Positions 13,499 through 20,772 of a stretch of 23,513 nt of DNA are shown piece by piece. A program made the position numbers and the translations under genes. Source of the stretch: Patescibacteria group bacterium. GTDB taxonomy: Bacteria; Patescibacteriota; Minisyncoccia; Phycocordibacterales; PALSA-1337. Position 1 is the stretch's first letter. Each line of letters starts with the position of its first letter. The stretch is from NCBI GenBank assembly GCA_030917665.1, contig JAUPUH010000033.1, positions 1 through 23,513 of the forward strand. Direction: 5' to 3'. The notes beneath the pieces were generated by a model, which saw nothing but the letters and a program-made list of their open reading frames with translations, was not told where the DNA came from and did no database searches.

Positions 13499-15226
13499 GT
13501 GAAAAAGGAATTTCGCTTAAAGGGAAGTGAAAAATTGCTTGGCATGATTCGTGCTTTTTCTGCAACAGAAAGGGTTGTTTTTGGCTTACTAATCCTTGTA
13601 GCGCTTGTGAGCGCCCTTGTAATGGCTTGGAAAGTTAACAGATCATTTCTTGTTCCCATACCATCGCATGGAGGATCTTTTAGTGAGGGCGTTATCGGAC
13701 TACCCCGCTCAATCAATCCAGTTTTAGCTTTTACTGACGTTGATAAGGATCTTTCGACACTTGTTTATTCAGGATTGATGAAATACGAGGATGGCAAGCT
13801 TGTTGGTGATCTTGCTAAAAGTTACACTGTATCTGAAGACGGCCTTTCTTACTCTTTTGTACTAAACGACAATCTCAGATTCCATGACGGAACCCCTTTA
13901 ACAACAGATGATGTTGAATTCACTGTCCAGAGGGTACAAGACGACGCACTTAAGAGTCCGAAGCGTGTTGATTGGGCAAGTGTTACCGTAAAAAAAATAA
14001 GCTCAACAGAGATTGAGTTCGTTTTGAAACAGCCTTACGCACCATTCCTCTCGAACACAACACTTGGAATAATTCCCAAGCATATTTGGAAAAACGTAGA
14101 TGCTGGTCAATTCATCTTTAGCCAGTACAATATCGAACCTATTGGTTCAGGTCCTTATGAAGTAAATTCAATCAAACGCGACAGTGGAGGGATTCCTCAA
14201 TACTATATTTTAAATACATTTAGCAGGTACCATAATGAAAAACCTTATATTTCTCAAGTGACTATTCATTTCTATCCAAACGAAATTACTGCCCTCGAAG
14301 CACACAATGCTGGAATTATAGATAATTTCGCTGGCGTTTCCCCACAAGAAGCATTGAAAATAGCATCATCTGCGTCCGATAGCACTATTCTTCATACGCC
14401 ACTCCCCCGTATTTTCGGAGTCTTTTTTAACCAGAACAATGCTCCTGTACTGGCAAACAAAGAGGTTCGACAAGCACTGGATATGGCTCTCAATAAGGAA
14501 AAGATAATTGAAGAAGTGCTCTATGGATACGGTATCAGTATAAACAGTCCAATACCCTTCGGAACACTGCAGGCAACCTCATCCCAAAAGACTGGCGATA
14601 AAGATGCTGCAAAAGCGCTCCTCGCAAAAGCTGGATGGCTCATCAATACTGACGGAATCCTTGAAAAGAAAACAAAAACATCAACCCAGGTTCTCGAATT
14701 CTCAATAGCGACGACCGACGCACCCGATCTCAAGAAAACTGCTGAAATCATAAAAACAGAATGGGAAGAGCTCGGTGCTAGGGTAACGATCAAAGTCTTC
14801 GAGTATGGCGACCTCTCACAAAACATCATCAAGACTCGAAAATATGATGCCTTACTTTTTGGAGAAGTTGTCGGTAAAGATCTCGATCTCTACGCATTCT
14901 GGCATTCCTCACAGAGAAATGCTCCCGGACTCAATCTCTCAATGTACGTAAACAGTAAAGTCGACAAGATGCTTGAGGATGCAAGAGTCAATTCAGATGA
15001 AAATATACGCAACACTACATATAAGTCGTTCGAAAAAATAATACAAGATGAGGTGCCCGCAGTATTCCTTTATTCCCCAGAATACATGTACGTAACCTCA
15101 AGTTCAATTAAAGGAATTGATCTCGAGTCAATAACAAATGCTTCTGACAGATGGTATGGAGTGGACAAATGGTATATCACAACGGACTACGTGTGGAAAA
15201 TATTCTTAAAAAATAACGAAAAATAA
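13499..15226 (+). CDS. Extracellular solute-binding protein, family 5 (peptide/oligopeptide type)
   Basis: 575 aa. A cytoplasmic N-terminus and one membrane helix (about 27-43) anchor the protein; no lipobox Cys is visible. The SBP_bac_5 domain (about 55-545) shows LPRSINPVLA, LVYSGLMKYEDGKLVGDLAKSYTVSEDGLSYSFVLNDNLRFHDGTPLTTDDV, the KEVRQALDMALNKEKII segment and the late LDLYAFWHSSQ. These proteins hand peptides or similar ligands to an ABC importer. No importer permease or ATPase lies in the window, so it is an orphan here. The start is a GTG at 13499, 19 bp after secG; an in-frame ATG at 13547 is possible and would keep the helix. RNase J follows after 4 bp, suggesting an operon. Stop is TAA. 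Confidence 0.9.
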   Translation: MKKEFRLKGSEKLLGMIRAFSATERVVFGLLILVALVSALVMAWKVNRSFLVPIPSHGGSFSEGVIGLPRSINPVLAFTDVDKDLSTLVYSGLMKYEDGKLVGDLAKSYTVSEDGLSYSFVLNDNLRFHDGTPLTTDDVEFTVQRVQDDALKSPKRVDWASVTVKKISSTEIEFVLKQPYAPFLSNTTLGIIPKHIWKNVDAGQFIFSQYNIEPIGSGPYEVNSIKRDSGGIPQYYILNTFSRYHNEKPYISQVTIHFYPNEITALEAHNAGIIDNFAGVSPQEALKIASSASDSTILHTPLPRIFGVFFNQNNAPVLANKEVRQALDMALNKEKIIEEVLYGYGISINSPIPFGTLQATSSQKTGDKDAAKALLAKAGWLINTDGILEKKTKTSTQVLEFSIATTDAPDLKKTAEIIKTEWEELGARVTIKVFEYGDLSQNIIKTRKYDALLFGEVVGKDLDLYAFWHSSQRNAPGLNLSMYVNSKVDKMLEDARVNSDENIRNTTYKSFEKIIQDEVPAVFLYSPEYMYVTSSSIKGIDLESITNASDRWYGVDKWYITTDYVWKIFLKNNEK

Positions 15227-15230
15227 TAAC

Positions 15231-17114
15231 ATGGAAAATAAAATTACAGATTTAGCCCCGAAAACCGCACCGAGTCCGGTTGTGCCACAAAGACCAGCTG
15301 CCCGACCTCAATTTTCAAGAGGTGCAAGTCGTGGTCCACGCAAAACTATGGGAAGATCACATGGTATGCGCCCAGCACGTCCACCGGATGCTACACAAAC
15401 ACACAAAAAGGTTGAGGACACTGTTCCAGCACTTGCTCCTGACTCAATACGAATTATTCCATTGGGAGGTGTAGAGGAGATTGGAAAAAATATGACAATG
15501 ATCGAATACGGTAACGATATCGTGATTATCGATATTGGTTTCCAGTTCAAGGACGAAAATACGCCTGGAATCGATTACATTCTTCCAAACACCAAGTATC
15601 TTGAAGAAAGAAAGGACCGTATTCGCGCTGTTATCATCACCCACGGCCACCTCGACCACATTGGAGGAATCCCCTACGTCATGCCTCGTATAGGCAATCC
15701 ACCATTGTATACACGAATGCTTACCTCAGTCATGGTAAAGAAGCGTCAGGAGGAATTTACTCATGTACCACCGCTTGATATCAAGGTTGTTGAAAAGGAC
15801 GAAACGATTACGCTCGGCTCGCTGAGAGTGAAGTTTTTCGCCGTAACTCATACGATTCCAGATGCCATGGGAGTCGTTGTAATGACACCTCATGGATCAA
15901 TCGTACACACAGGAGACCTCAAGCTTGATCATGTCGACGGAATTCCTACCGACGAAGAGGAGGCAGAATTTGATCGAGTTTTCAAAAATGAAAAGGTTCT
16001 CCTTCTTATGGCTGATTCTACGAACGTTGAGAATCCCGGATTCTCTTTGCCCGAGAAAACCGTACACAAAAACATCGAGGAAATCATAAAAAACACAAAA
16101 GGTCGTCTTATCATTGCGACCTTCGCTTCCCTTTTGGAAAGAATGCTTAAAATCATCGATTACGCGGAAAAGTATGGGAAGAAAGTCGTTGTCGAAGGAC
16201 GAAGCATGAAGGGCAATATCGAGATATGTCGAAACCTTGGGCTACTTAAGCCAAAGAAAGATACGCTCATTACTGTTGAGCAGATTGAAAATTACCCCCC
16301 TGACAAAATCGTTATTCTAGCCACAGGGGCACAGGGCGATGAATTTGCAGCTATGATGCGAATGTCGAATAAAACCCACAAATATATCAAGATCAACAAG
16401 CGAGACACTATTCTCCTCTCATCTTCTATCGTTCCTGGAAACGAGCGGGCTGTTCAGAAACTTAAAGACAACCTTTCTCGACAAGGCGCTCACATCATTC
16501 ACTACAAGATTGCTGATGTTCACTCTTCAGGACATGCAAACCATGATGAAACTGCCTGGATTCATAGGAAGATTCGACCAAAGTTTTTCATGCCTGTACA
16601 CGGATACCACTACATGCTTCGTGTGCATGGAGAAATCGCACATGAGACCAATGGCCTCACAGAGGACCAGATTATCATTCCTGATAACGGCTCAATTGTT
16701 GAAATCCAGAACTCTGGAGCAAAGATTGTAAAAATGAAGGAAAAGGCTCCATCCGGAATCGTCATGGTTGATGGTTTCTCTGTTGGTGACATCCAGGATG
16801 TTGTTATTCGTGATCGACAAATGCTAGCTCAAGATGGAATTTTCATTGTCTTCGCTATCATCAATGCACAGACTGGAAAGCTCAAGAAATCACCTGATAT
16901 CATTTCACGAGGATTCGTCTATCTTCGAGAATCTCAAGAGCTTCTCCACCATGCCCGAATCATCATCAAGAACACAATTGAAGAATCAACAAAAGGCATG
17001 AACCCTATTAATGTCGAGTACGTCAAAACAAACGTCACGGACAATGTAAGCAAATTCCTTCTCCAGAAGACCGCAAAACGCCCTATTGTCATCCCTGTAT
17101 TACTGACGATATAG
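15231..17114 (+). CDS. rnj: Ribonuclease J
   Basis: 627 aa, about 70 residues longer than Bacillus RNase J1/J2. The extra part is an N-terminal Pro/Arg/Ala-rich, basic, probably disordered segment (about 8-65), before the core starts at IRIIPLGGVEEIGKNMT. The MBL catalytic motif is HGHLDH (H138, H140, D142, H143); VTHTIPD, HTGDLKLDH and the beta-CASP segments (MADSTNVENPGFS, FASLLERM, SSGHANHDE, FFMPVHGYHYML) follow. The enzyme acts as 5'-3' exonuclease and endonuclease in RNA maturation and decay in the cytoplasm. The C-terminal domain ends PIVIPVLLTI. It begins 4 bp after the solute-binding gene. The basic extension may bind RNA or ribosomes, which is inference. Stop is TAG. Confidence 0.96.
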   Translation: MENKITDLAPKTAPSPVVPQRPAARPQFSRGASRGPRKTMGRSHGMRPARPPDATQTHKKVEDTVPALAPDSIRIIPLGGVEEIGKNMTMIEYGNDIVIIDIGFQFKDENTPGIDYILPNTKYLEERKDRIRAVIITHGHLDHIGGIPYVMPRIGNPPLYTRMLTSVMVKKRQEEFTHVPPLDIKVVEKDETITLGSLRVKFFAVTHTIPDAMGVVVMTPHGSIVHTGDLKLDHVDGIPTDEEEAEFDRVFKNEKVLLLMADSTNVENPGFSLPEKTVHKNIEEIIKNTKGRLIIATFASLLERMLKIIDYAEKYGKKVVVEGRSMKGNIEICRNLGLLKPKKDTLITVEQIENYPPDKIVILATGAQGDEFAAMMRMSNKTHKYIKINKRDTILLSSSIVPGNERAVQKLKDNLSRQGAHIIHYKIADVHSSGHANHDETAWIHRKIRPKFFMPVHGYHYMLRVHGEIAHETNGLTEDQIIIPDNGSIVEIQNSGAKIVKMKEKAPSGIVMVDGFSVGDIQDVVIRDRQMLAQDGIFIVFAIINAQTGKLKKSPDIISRGFVYLRESQELLHHARIIIKNTIEESTKGMNPINVEYVKTNVTDNVSKFLLQKTAKRPIVIPVLLTI

Positions 17115-17132
17115 TCTCGGTAATGCTATAAT
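17103..17132 (+). promoter_or_regulatory. MFS gene promoter, consensus extended -10, near-leaderless
   Basis: CTGACG (17103-17108), an 18-bp spacer and perfect TATAAT (17127-17132) preceded by TGC (17124-17126). The predicted +1 is at 17139, leaving 4 nt before the ATG at 17143. The -35 overlaps the last codons of RNase J. This is the best sigma-70-type match in the window. Confidence 0.55.
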
Positions 17133-17142
17133 ATCTGATGTC

Positions 17143-18315
17143 ATGAGGCATCATCCTTACATAAGAAAAACCACTACGCTTTACACGATTGGCGTAGTTG
17201 GTTTTTTTTCTGCCCTTCATGCGAGCCTACCGACCTATTTTAATTCAAGTTTTCTCGGCTCGTTCGTAGATGAAAGAACTGTCAGCCTTATTTATCTCAT
17301 AATCTCGCTCGTTACAATCGTCGGATTTCTTTCGATGCACACGATCTTGCATAAATTAGGCAATTTGAGGACTTCCTTACTTCTCATCATGGTCCAGATC
17401 GGAGTATTCTATGGTCTCATAACTGCTACTTCAATAAATGTAATAATTCCTCTCTTCATCCTTGCCATGAGCATCGTAAGCCTCATCGCACTTACCATCG
17501 ACATATTTCTCCAAAAAAGCACTGATATCGGACACACAGGAAGCGTTCGTGGTATTTTCATGACTGTCATCAACACAGCCTGGATACTTGGTCCTCTCAT
17601 TGGAGGAATGCTTATCATCGAGAATGATTATAAAGGCGTTTATATCGGTGCTTTTGCCCTCCTTTTCCCTCTACTCTATCTTGTTTACAAGAATTTCAAT
17701 AATTTCAAAGATTCTCACTACGCGAACTTCTCTGCGCTCCAGACGATTTCAAGGATTATTAAAGACAGGGATATCAGCGGTATTTTCATTATAAATATCG
17801 TTCTTCAAACGTTCTACGCATGGATGACTGTCTATACGCCGATATACCTCCACAACACTATTGGTTTTGATTGGAAAGAGATCAGTATCATGTTTACAAT
17901 CATGCTTATCCCATTTGTTATTGTTGATGCCCCGCTCGGCAAACTTGCCGACAAAAAATGGGGTGAAAAAGAAATGCTCGCCATCGGCTTCATCATCATG
18001 GGAATCTCTACTGGTGCCTTAGTCTTCTTTGGTGTCAAAAGCTTTGTTACATGGGCAATTCTTCTTTTCTTAACACGTATAGGAGCAGCTATTGCAGAGG
18101 TAATGATCGAAACATATTTCTTCAAAAAAGTAGACGGTAGGGATCCGGAAGTCCTAAGTATGTTCAGAATAACACGACCCCTTTCATTCTTCATTGCCCC
18201 TGTCATTGCAACACTCGGGCTTGTTTATACAAGCGAAAGATACCTCTTTGTGGTTCTTGGGGTAATCTGTCTTCTTACCCTGTTTCCTATATTTAAAATA
18301 CGAGATACAAACTAG
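17143..18315 (+). CDS. Major facilitator superfamily transporter
   Basis: 390 aa, strongly hydrophobic throughout, with about 11-12 predicted membrane helices, the usual MFS size. The two halves are split by a polar cytoplasmic loop around NNFKDSHYANFSALQTISRIIKDRD (about 186-210). The second half contains a MFS-type loop, DAPLGKLADKKWGEKEM (about 264-280), resembling the conserved GxLaDrxGrk motif. The first half has a weaker equivalent at HKLGNLRTS. The substrate cannot be deduced. It has its own promoter and lies 28 bp after RNase J. It converges with the methyltransferase gene, sharing CTAG so that both stops are TAG on opposite strands. Confidence 0.85.
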   Translation: MRHHPYIRKTTTLYTIGVVGFFSALHASLPTYFNSSFLGSFVDERTVSLIYLIISLVTIVGFLSMHTILHKLGNLRTSLLLIMVQIGVFYGLITATSINVIIPLFILAMSIVSLIALTIDIFLQKSTDIGHTGSVRGIFMTVINTAWILGPLIGGMLIIENDYKGVYIGAFALLFPLLYLVYKNFNNFKDSHYANFSALQTISRIIKDRDISGIFIINIVLQTFYAWMTVYTPIYLHNTIGFDWKEISIMFTIMLIPFVIVDAPLGKLADKKWGEKEMLAIGFIIMGISTGALVFFGVKSFVTWAILLFLTRIGAAIAEVMIETYFFKKVDGRDPEVLSMFRITRPLSFFIAPVIATLGLVYTSERYLFVVLGVICLLTLFPIFKIRDTN

Positions 18316-19079
18316 AGTTTCTTCCCTTCTATCATTAAAAACATTGGTATTTCTTTTCTGATTCGGTTTTCTTCGCTAGCACGAGGTCCTGGATTGCTTT
18401 CCTTGTTTGAAACCCATTCTTCGAGACGAGTTACAGCAAATCCGGCCTTCGTAAGTACCTTAAAATACACCTGTAATGGTCGATGGAATGAAACCGTAAA
18501 CTTCTTCTCATTTTCCTTCTGTGCACCTGGATTCATTTCAATCTGATGCCTCATGTCCGACATATATGAATCGATCCGACGATATTGTTTCTTATTTTTT
18601 TCGTCCCACTCCCAGCTTGATGCTTTTGGAACACGAAAAGCTGGATGGTTGAGAACAATATAGAAAGTCCCTCCTGACTTTAAGGCTCGGTGGGCTTCCT
18701 TAACTGCTCCCTGAAGATTCTCGATATTTTGCAATGCAAGGGTAATTAAAGCCTTATCAAAAGAATTATCCTGTGCAAATGTAAGCGCGTCAGCAGGAGC
18801 AACTTCAAATGAAATTGATTTTGGTGAATGAATGCGAGCGATTCCTATAAGTTCCTTAGCGATATCAGCTCCTGTGACTTGAGCACCTGCTTCATTCAGA
18901 AACCGTGAAAAATAGCCTTGGCCGCAAGCGATATCGAGTATTTTCTCACCTTTTTGAGGGTTTATAAGGCGTTTAAGGTTTGGAAGTATGACTTCTTGCT
19001 GATATGTTCCGTCTTTGCCTTCAAGTAGTTCATCATACCAGCCAGCCACTTTGCCCCATGAGGTGTCTTTTTTGTCCAT
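18312..19079 (-). CDS. SAM-dependent class I methyltransferase
   Basis: 255 aa, Rossmann-type methyltransferase of the Methyltransf_11/UbiE-like group. Motif I is ILDIACGQGYFSRFL (about 47-61), followed by the acidic strand end VTGADIA (post-I) and FDKALITLALQNIEN (motif II region), then ALKSGGTFYIVLNHP (motif III). The N-terminal SWGKVAGWYDELLEGKDGTYQ matches the opening common in small-molecule methyltransferases. The C-terminal part carries an aromatic- and charge-rich insert around WEWDEKNKKQYRRID that may shape the substrate pocket. The substrate is unknown; no quinone or lipid pathway genes adjoin it. Its ATG coincides with the predicted transcription start. It is divergent from enolase and convergent with the MFS gene. 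Stop is TAG. Confidence 0.88.
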   Translation of the reverse strand: MDKKDTSWGKVAGWYDELLEGKDGTYQQEVILPNLKRLINPQKGEKILDIACGQGYFSRFLNEAGAQVTGADIAKELIGIARIHSPKSISFEVAPADALTFAQDNSFDKALITLALQNIENLQGAVKEAHRALKSGGTFYIVLNHPAFRVPKASSWEWDEKNKKQYRRIDSYMSDMRHQIEMNPGAQKENEKKFTVSFHRPLQVYFKVLTKAGFAVTRLEEWVSNKESNPGPRASEENRIRKEIPMFLMIEGKKL

Positions 19080-19084
19080 TGTTT

Positions 19085-19109
19085 AAGTATACACAAAGTT
19101 GGTATACTT
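19085..19109. promoter_or_regulatory. Inverted repeat and divergent promoters between methyltransferase and enolase
   Basis: A perfect 8-bp inverted repeat AAGTATAC (19085-19092) and GTATACTT (19102-19109), with a 9-nt spacer, places TATACT on both strands. On minus, TATACT (19091-19086) is followed by six bases and the methyltransferase ATG at 19079, giving a zero-length leader. On plus, TATACT (19103-19108) with TTGTTT (19079-19084) at 18 bp would give about a 30-nt enolase leader. An alternative TATTCT (19131-19136) would leave 3 nt. Shared regulation is possible. Confidence 0.45.
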
Positions 19110-19145
19110 ACGAAATAATTTAATAATTAATATTCTGAACACAAA

Positions 19146-20435
19146 ATGGCAAAGATAAAGTCAGTATACGCGCGAGAAATCCTTGATTCACGAGGTAACC
19201 CTACAGTAGAGGTCGATGTAACACTTAAGGATGGTTCTTTCGGACGAGCAGCCGTACCGTCAGGTGCTTCTACAGGTAGTCATGAAGCAGTTGAGCTTCG
19301 AGATGGCGATGCAAACCGACACAATGGAAAAGGTGTTGAGAAAGCAGTAAAGAACGTTAACACATCTATCGCTAAGGCGATTTCAAACAAGGAGTTCGAT
19401 CAGAGGTCGCTTGATTCAACAATGATTAAGATCGATGGCACAGAGAACAAAGGACGACTTGGTGCAAACGCTATCCTTGGCGTATCAATGGCTTTCTCAC
19501 GCGCAACTGCACATAGCCAGAAAACTCCACTCTACAAGTATTTCAATAAAATCGGTAAAACAAAAAATACTGTTCAGCTTCCGGTGCCTATGATGAATAT
19601 CTTGAACGGCGGAAAACACGCAGAAAAATCAACTGATTTCCAGGAATTCATGATCATGCCCATCGGTGCAAAGTCGTTTAAATCAGCATTGCAATGCGGT
19701 GCGGAAATCTTCCACACTCTTAAAAAAATCCTTCATGATCGAGGTCTCGCAACAACAGTCGGAGATGAGGGTGGTTTTGCTCCTTCTCTTTCTTCAAATG
19801 AAGAAGCTGTAAAAATCATACTTGAAGCAATCGAAAAAGCTGGGTATACGGCTGGAAAGGATGTTGCAATCGCTCTTGATGTCGCAGCCACTGAACTCTA
19901 CAAAGACGGAAAATATCACCTCGCGTGCGAAAACCGTACTCTTACATCAGAAGAGATGATCAATTTCTATGTTGATTGGTGTTCGAAATACCCCATTGTT
20001 TCTATCGAGGACGGACTTGCTGAAGATGACTGGGAGGGCTACAAGCTCATGACAGAAAAGCTTGGAAAGAAGGTGCAAATCGTCGGCGATGATCTCTTTG
20101 TTACGAACATTGATCGACTCAAGATGGGTATCGAAAAGAATGTGGGAAACTCTATCCTTATCAAATTAAACCAGATCGGAACAGTTTCAGAGACGATTGA
20201 TGCGATAAACATGGCAAAGAAAGCTGGTTACACTTCAATCATTTCTCATCGATCAGGAGAAACTGAAGACACCACTATCGCAGACTTCGTAGTGGGTACA
20301 GGTACAGGACAGATCAAGACTGGTTCCCTTTCACGAACTGACCGAGTAGCAAAGTACAATCAACTACTAAGACTCGAAGAAGCGCTCGGTTCAAAAGCAG
20401 TTTACCGAGGAAGTAAAGTTTTTAAGACTGAATAA
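19146..20435 (+). CDS. eno: Enolase (phosphopyruvate hydratase)
   Basis: 429 aa, standard bacterial length. It converts 2-phosphoglycerate to phosphoenolpyruvate in glycolysis. Catalytic residues are present: the loop GASTGSHE (40-47), H158, E208 (GDEGGFAP), K340 (LIKLNQIGT), SHRSGETED (367-375, H368) and K391 (GQIKTGS). Mg-binding D245, E288 and D315 (GDDLF) fit the family. It is a single-gene unit followed by a strong hairpin terminator. Arginine is encoded mainly by CGA, unusual for a highly expressed gene. The ATG at 19146 gives the canonical start MAKIKSVYAREILDSRGNPT. No Shine-Dalgarno is visible. Stop is TAA. Confidence 0.98.
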   Translation: MAKIKSVYAREILDSRGNPTVEVDVTLKDGSFGRAAVPSGASTGSHEAVELRDGDANRHNGKGVEKAVKNVNTSIAKAISNKEFDQRSLDSTMIKIDGTENKGRLGANAILGVSMAFSRATAHSQKTPLYKYFNKIGKTKNTVQLPVPMMNILNGGKHAEKSTDFQEFMIMPIGAKSFKSALQCGAEIFHTLKKILHDRGLATTVGDEGGFAPSLSSNEEAVKIILEAIEKAGYTAGKDVAIALDVAATELYKDGKYHLACENRTLTSEEMINFYVDWCSKYPIVSIEDGLAEDDWEGYKLMTEKLGKKVQIVGDDLFVTNIDRLKMGIEKNVGNSILIKLNQIGTVSETIDAINMAKKAGYTSIISHRSGETEDTTIADFVVGTGTGQIKTGSLSRTDRVAKYNQLLRLEEALGSKAVYRGSKVFKTE

Positions 20436-20455
20436 TAAAACAAGATTACTATAAC

Positions 20456-20485
20456 AAAAAACTCCGGAAGGTCCGGAGTTTTTCT
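20456..20485 (+). terminator. Rho-independent terminator of enolase
   Basis: AACTCCGGA (20460-20468), loop AGG, TCCGGAGTT (20472-20480): a 9-bp GC-containing stem extended by A/T pairs and followed by TTTCTTT. It lies about 25 nt after the enolase stop. The A-run on the left side means it could also act on the minus strand, behind the beta-helix relic. Confidence 0.93.
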
Positions 20486-20504
20486 TTGCTATTTTCTCTA
20501 CTCA

Positions 20505-20705
20505 CTAGTACTGTATCGCTCCACGACTCGTACCAACTTTACCACTAATGTCTGTACGGTACTGGGCTGGAACTGCGGTGTCTGCAACTCCTGTTTGATT
20601 TGCGAGAATATATGCTGAGGCTGCTCCATAAGTAGCCACCTCTGCAGCTGTAGGCGTCCTGAATGGATTGGTTGATGGAGCATCATTGAAGCTTGCTAGT
20701 CTTTT
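20505..20705 (-). pseudogene. C-terminal relic of a secreted beta-helix protein
   Basis: A 66-codon open stretch ending TAG (20507-20505), bounded upstream by an in-frame TAA at 20708-20706, with no ATG and no plausible early start. The translation is protein-like in composition: it begins near LASFNDAPSTNPFRTPTAAE, continues through YGAASAYILANQTGVAD, and ends DISGKVGTSRGAIQY. Aromatic C-termini after a Gly-Lys-x-Arg/Gly stretch are typical of right-handed beta-helix surface proteins. The intact neighbour ends comparably (PTGKTRGADG then VGAYEF). I infer the tail of a second gene of this kind whose 5' part was deleted. It lies between two terminators and is probably silent. Being only 66 residues, its relation to the neighbour is suggestive, not proven. 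Confidence 0.65.
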
Positions 20706-20721
20706 TTAAATAAGGGGAAAA

Positions 20722-20751
20722 CTAAAAACCTCAATTTAATGAGGTTTTTAG
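20722..20751 (-). terminator. Rho-independent terminator of the mosaic surface protein gene
   Basis: A perfect 12-bp inverted repeat: CTAAAAACCTCA (20722-20733), 6-nt loop, TGAGGTTTTTAG (20740-20751). Read on the minus strand it is followed by TTTTCCCC. It lies 21 nt after the TAG at 20773 and separates that gene from the downstream relic. Confidence 0.8.
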
Positions 20752-20772
20752 AGGCTAATTTTGATTAATTGT

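Noticed and set aside
20498..20686. A 62-codon minus-strand frame starting with two ATGs
   Set aside because: It is out of frame with the protein-like reading of the same DNA (20505-20705); its Gln/Leu-rich translation is low quality and it is taken as a shadow of the relic.
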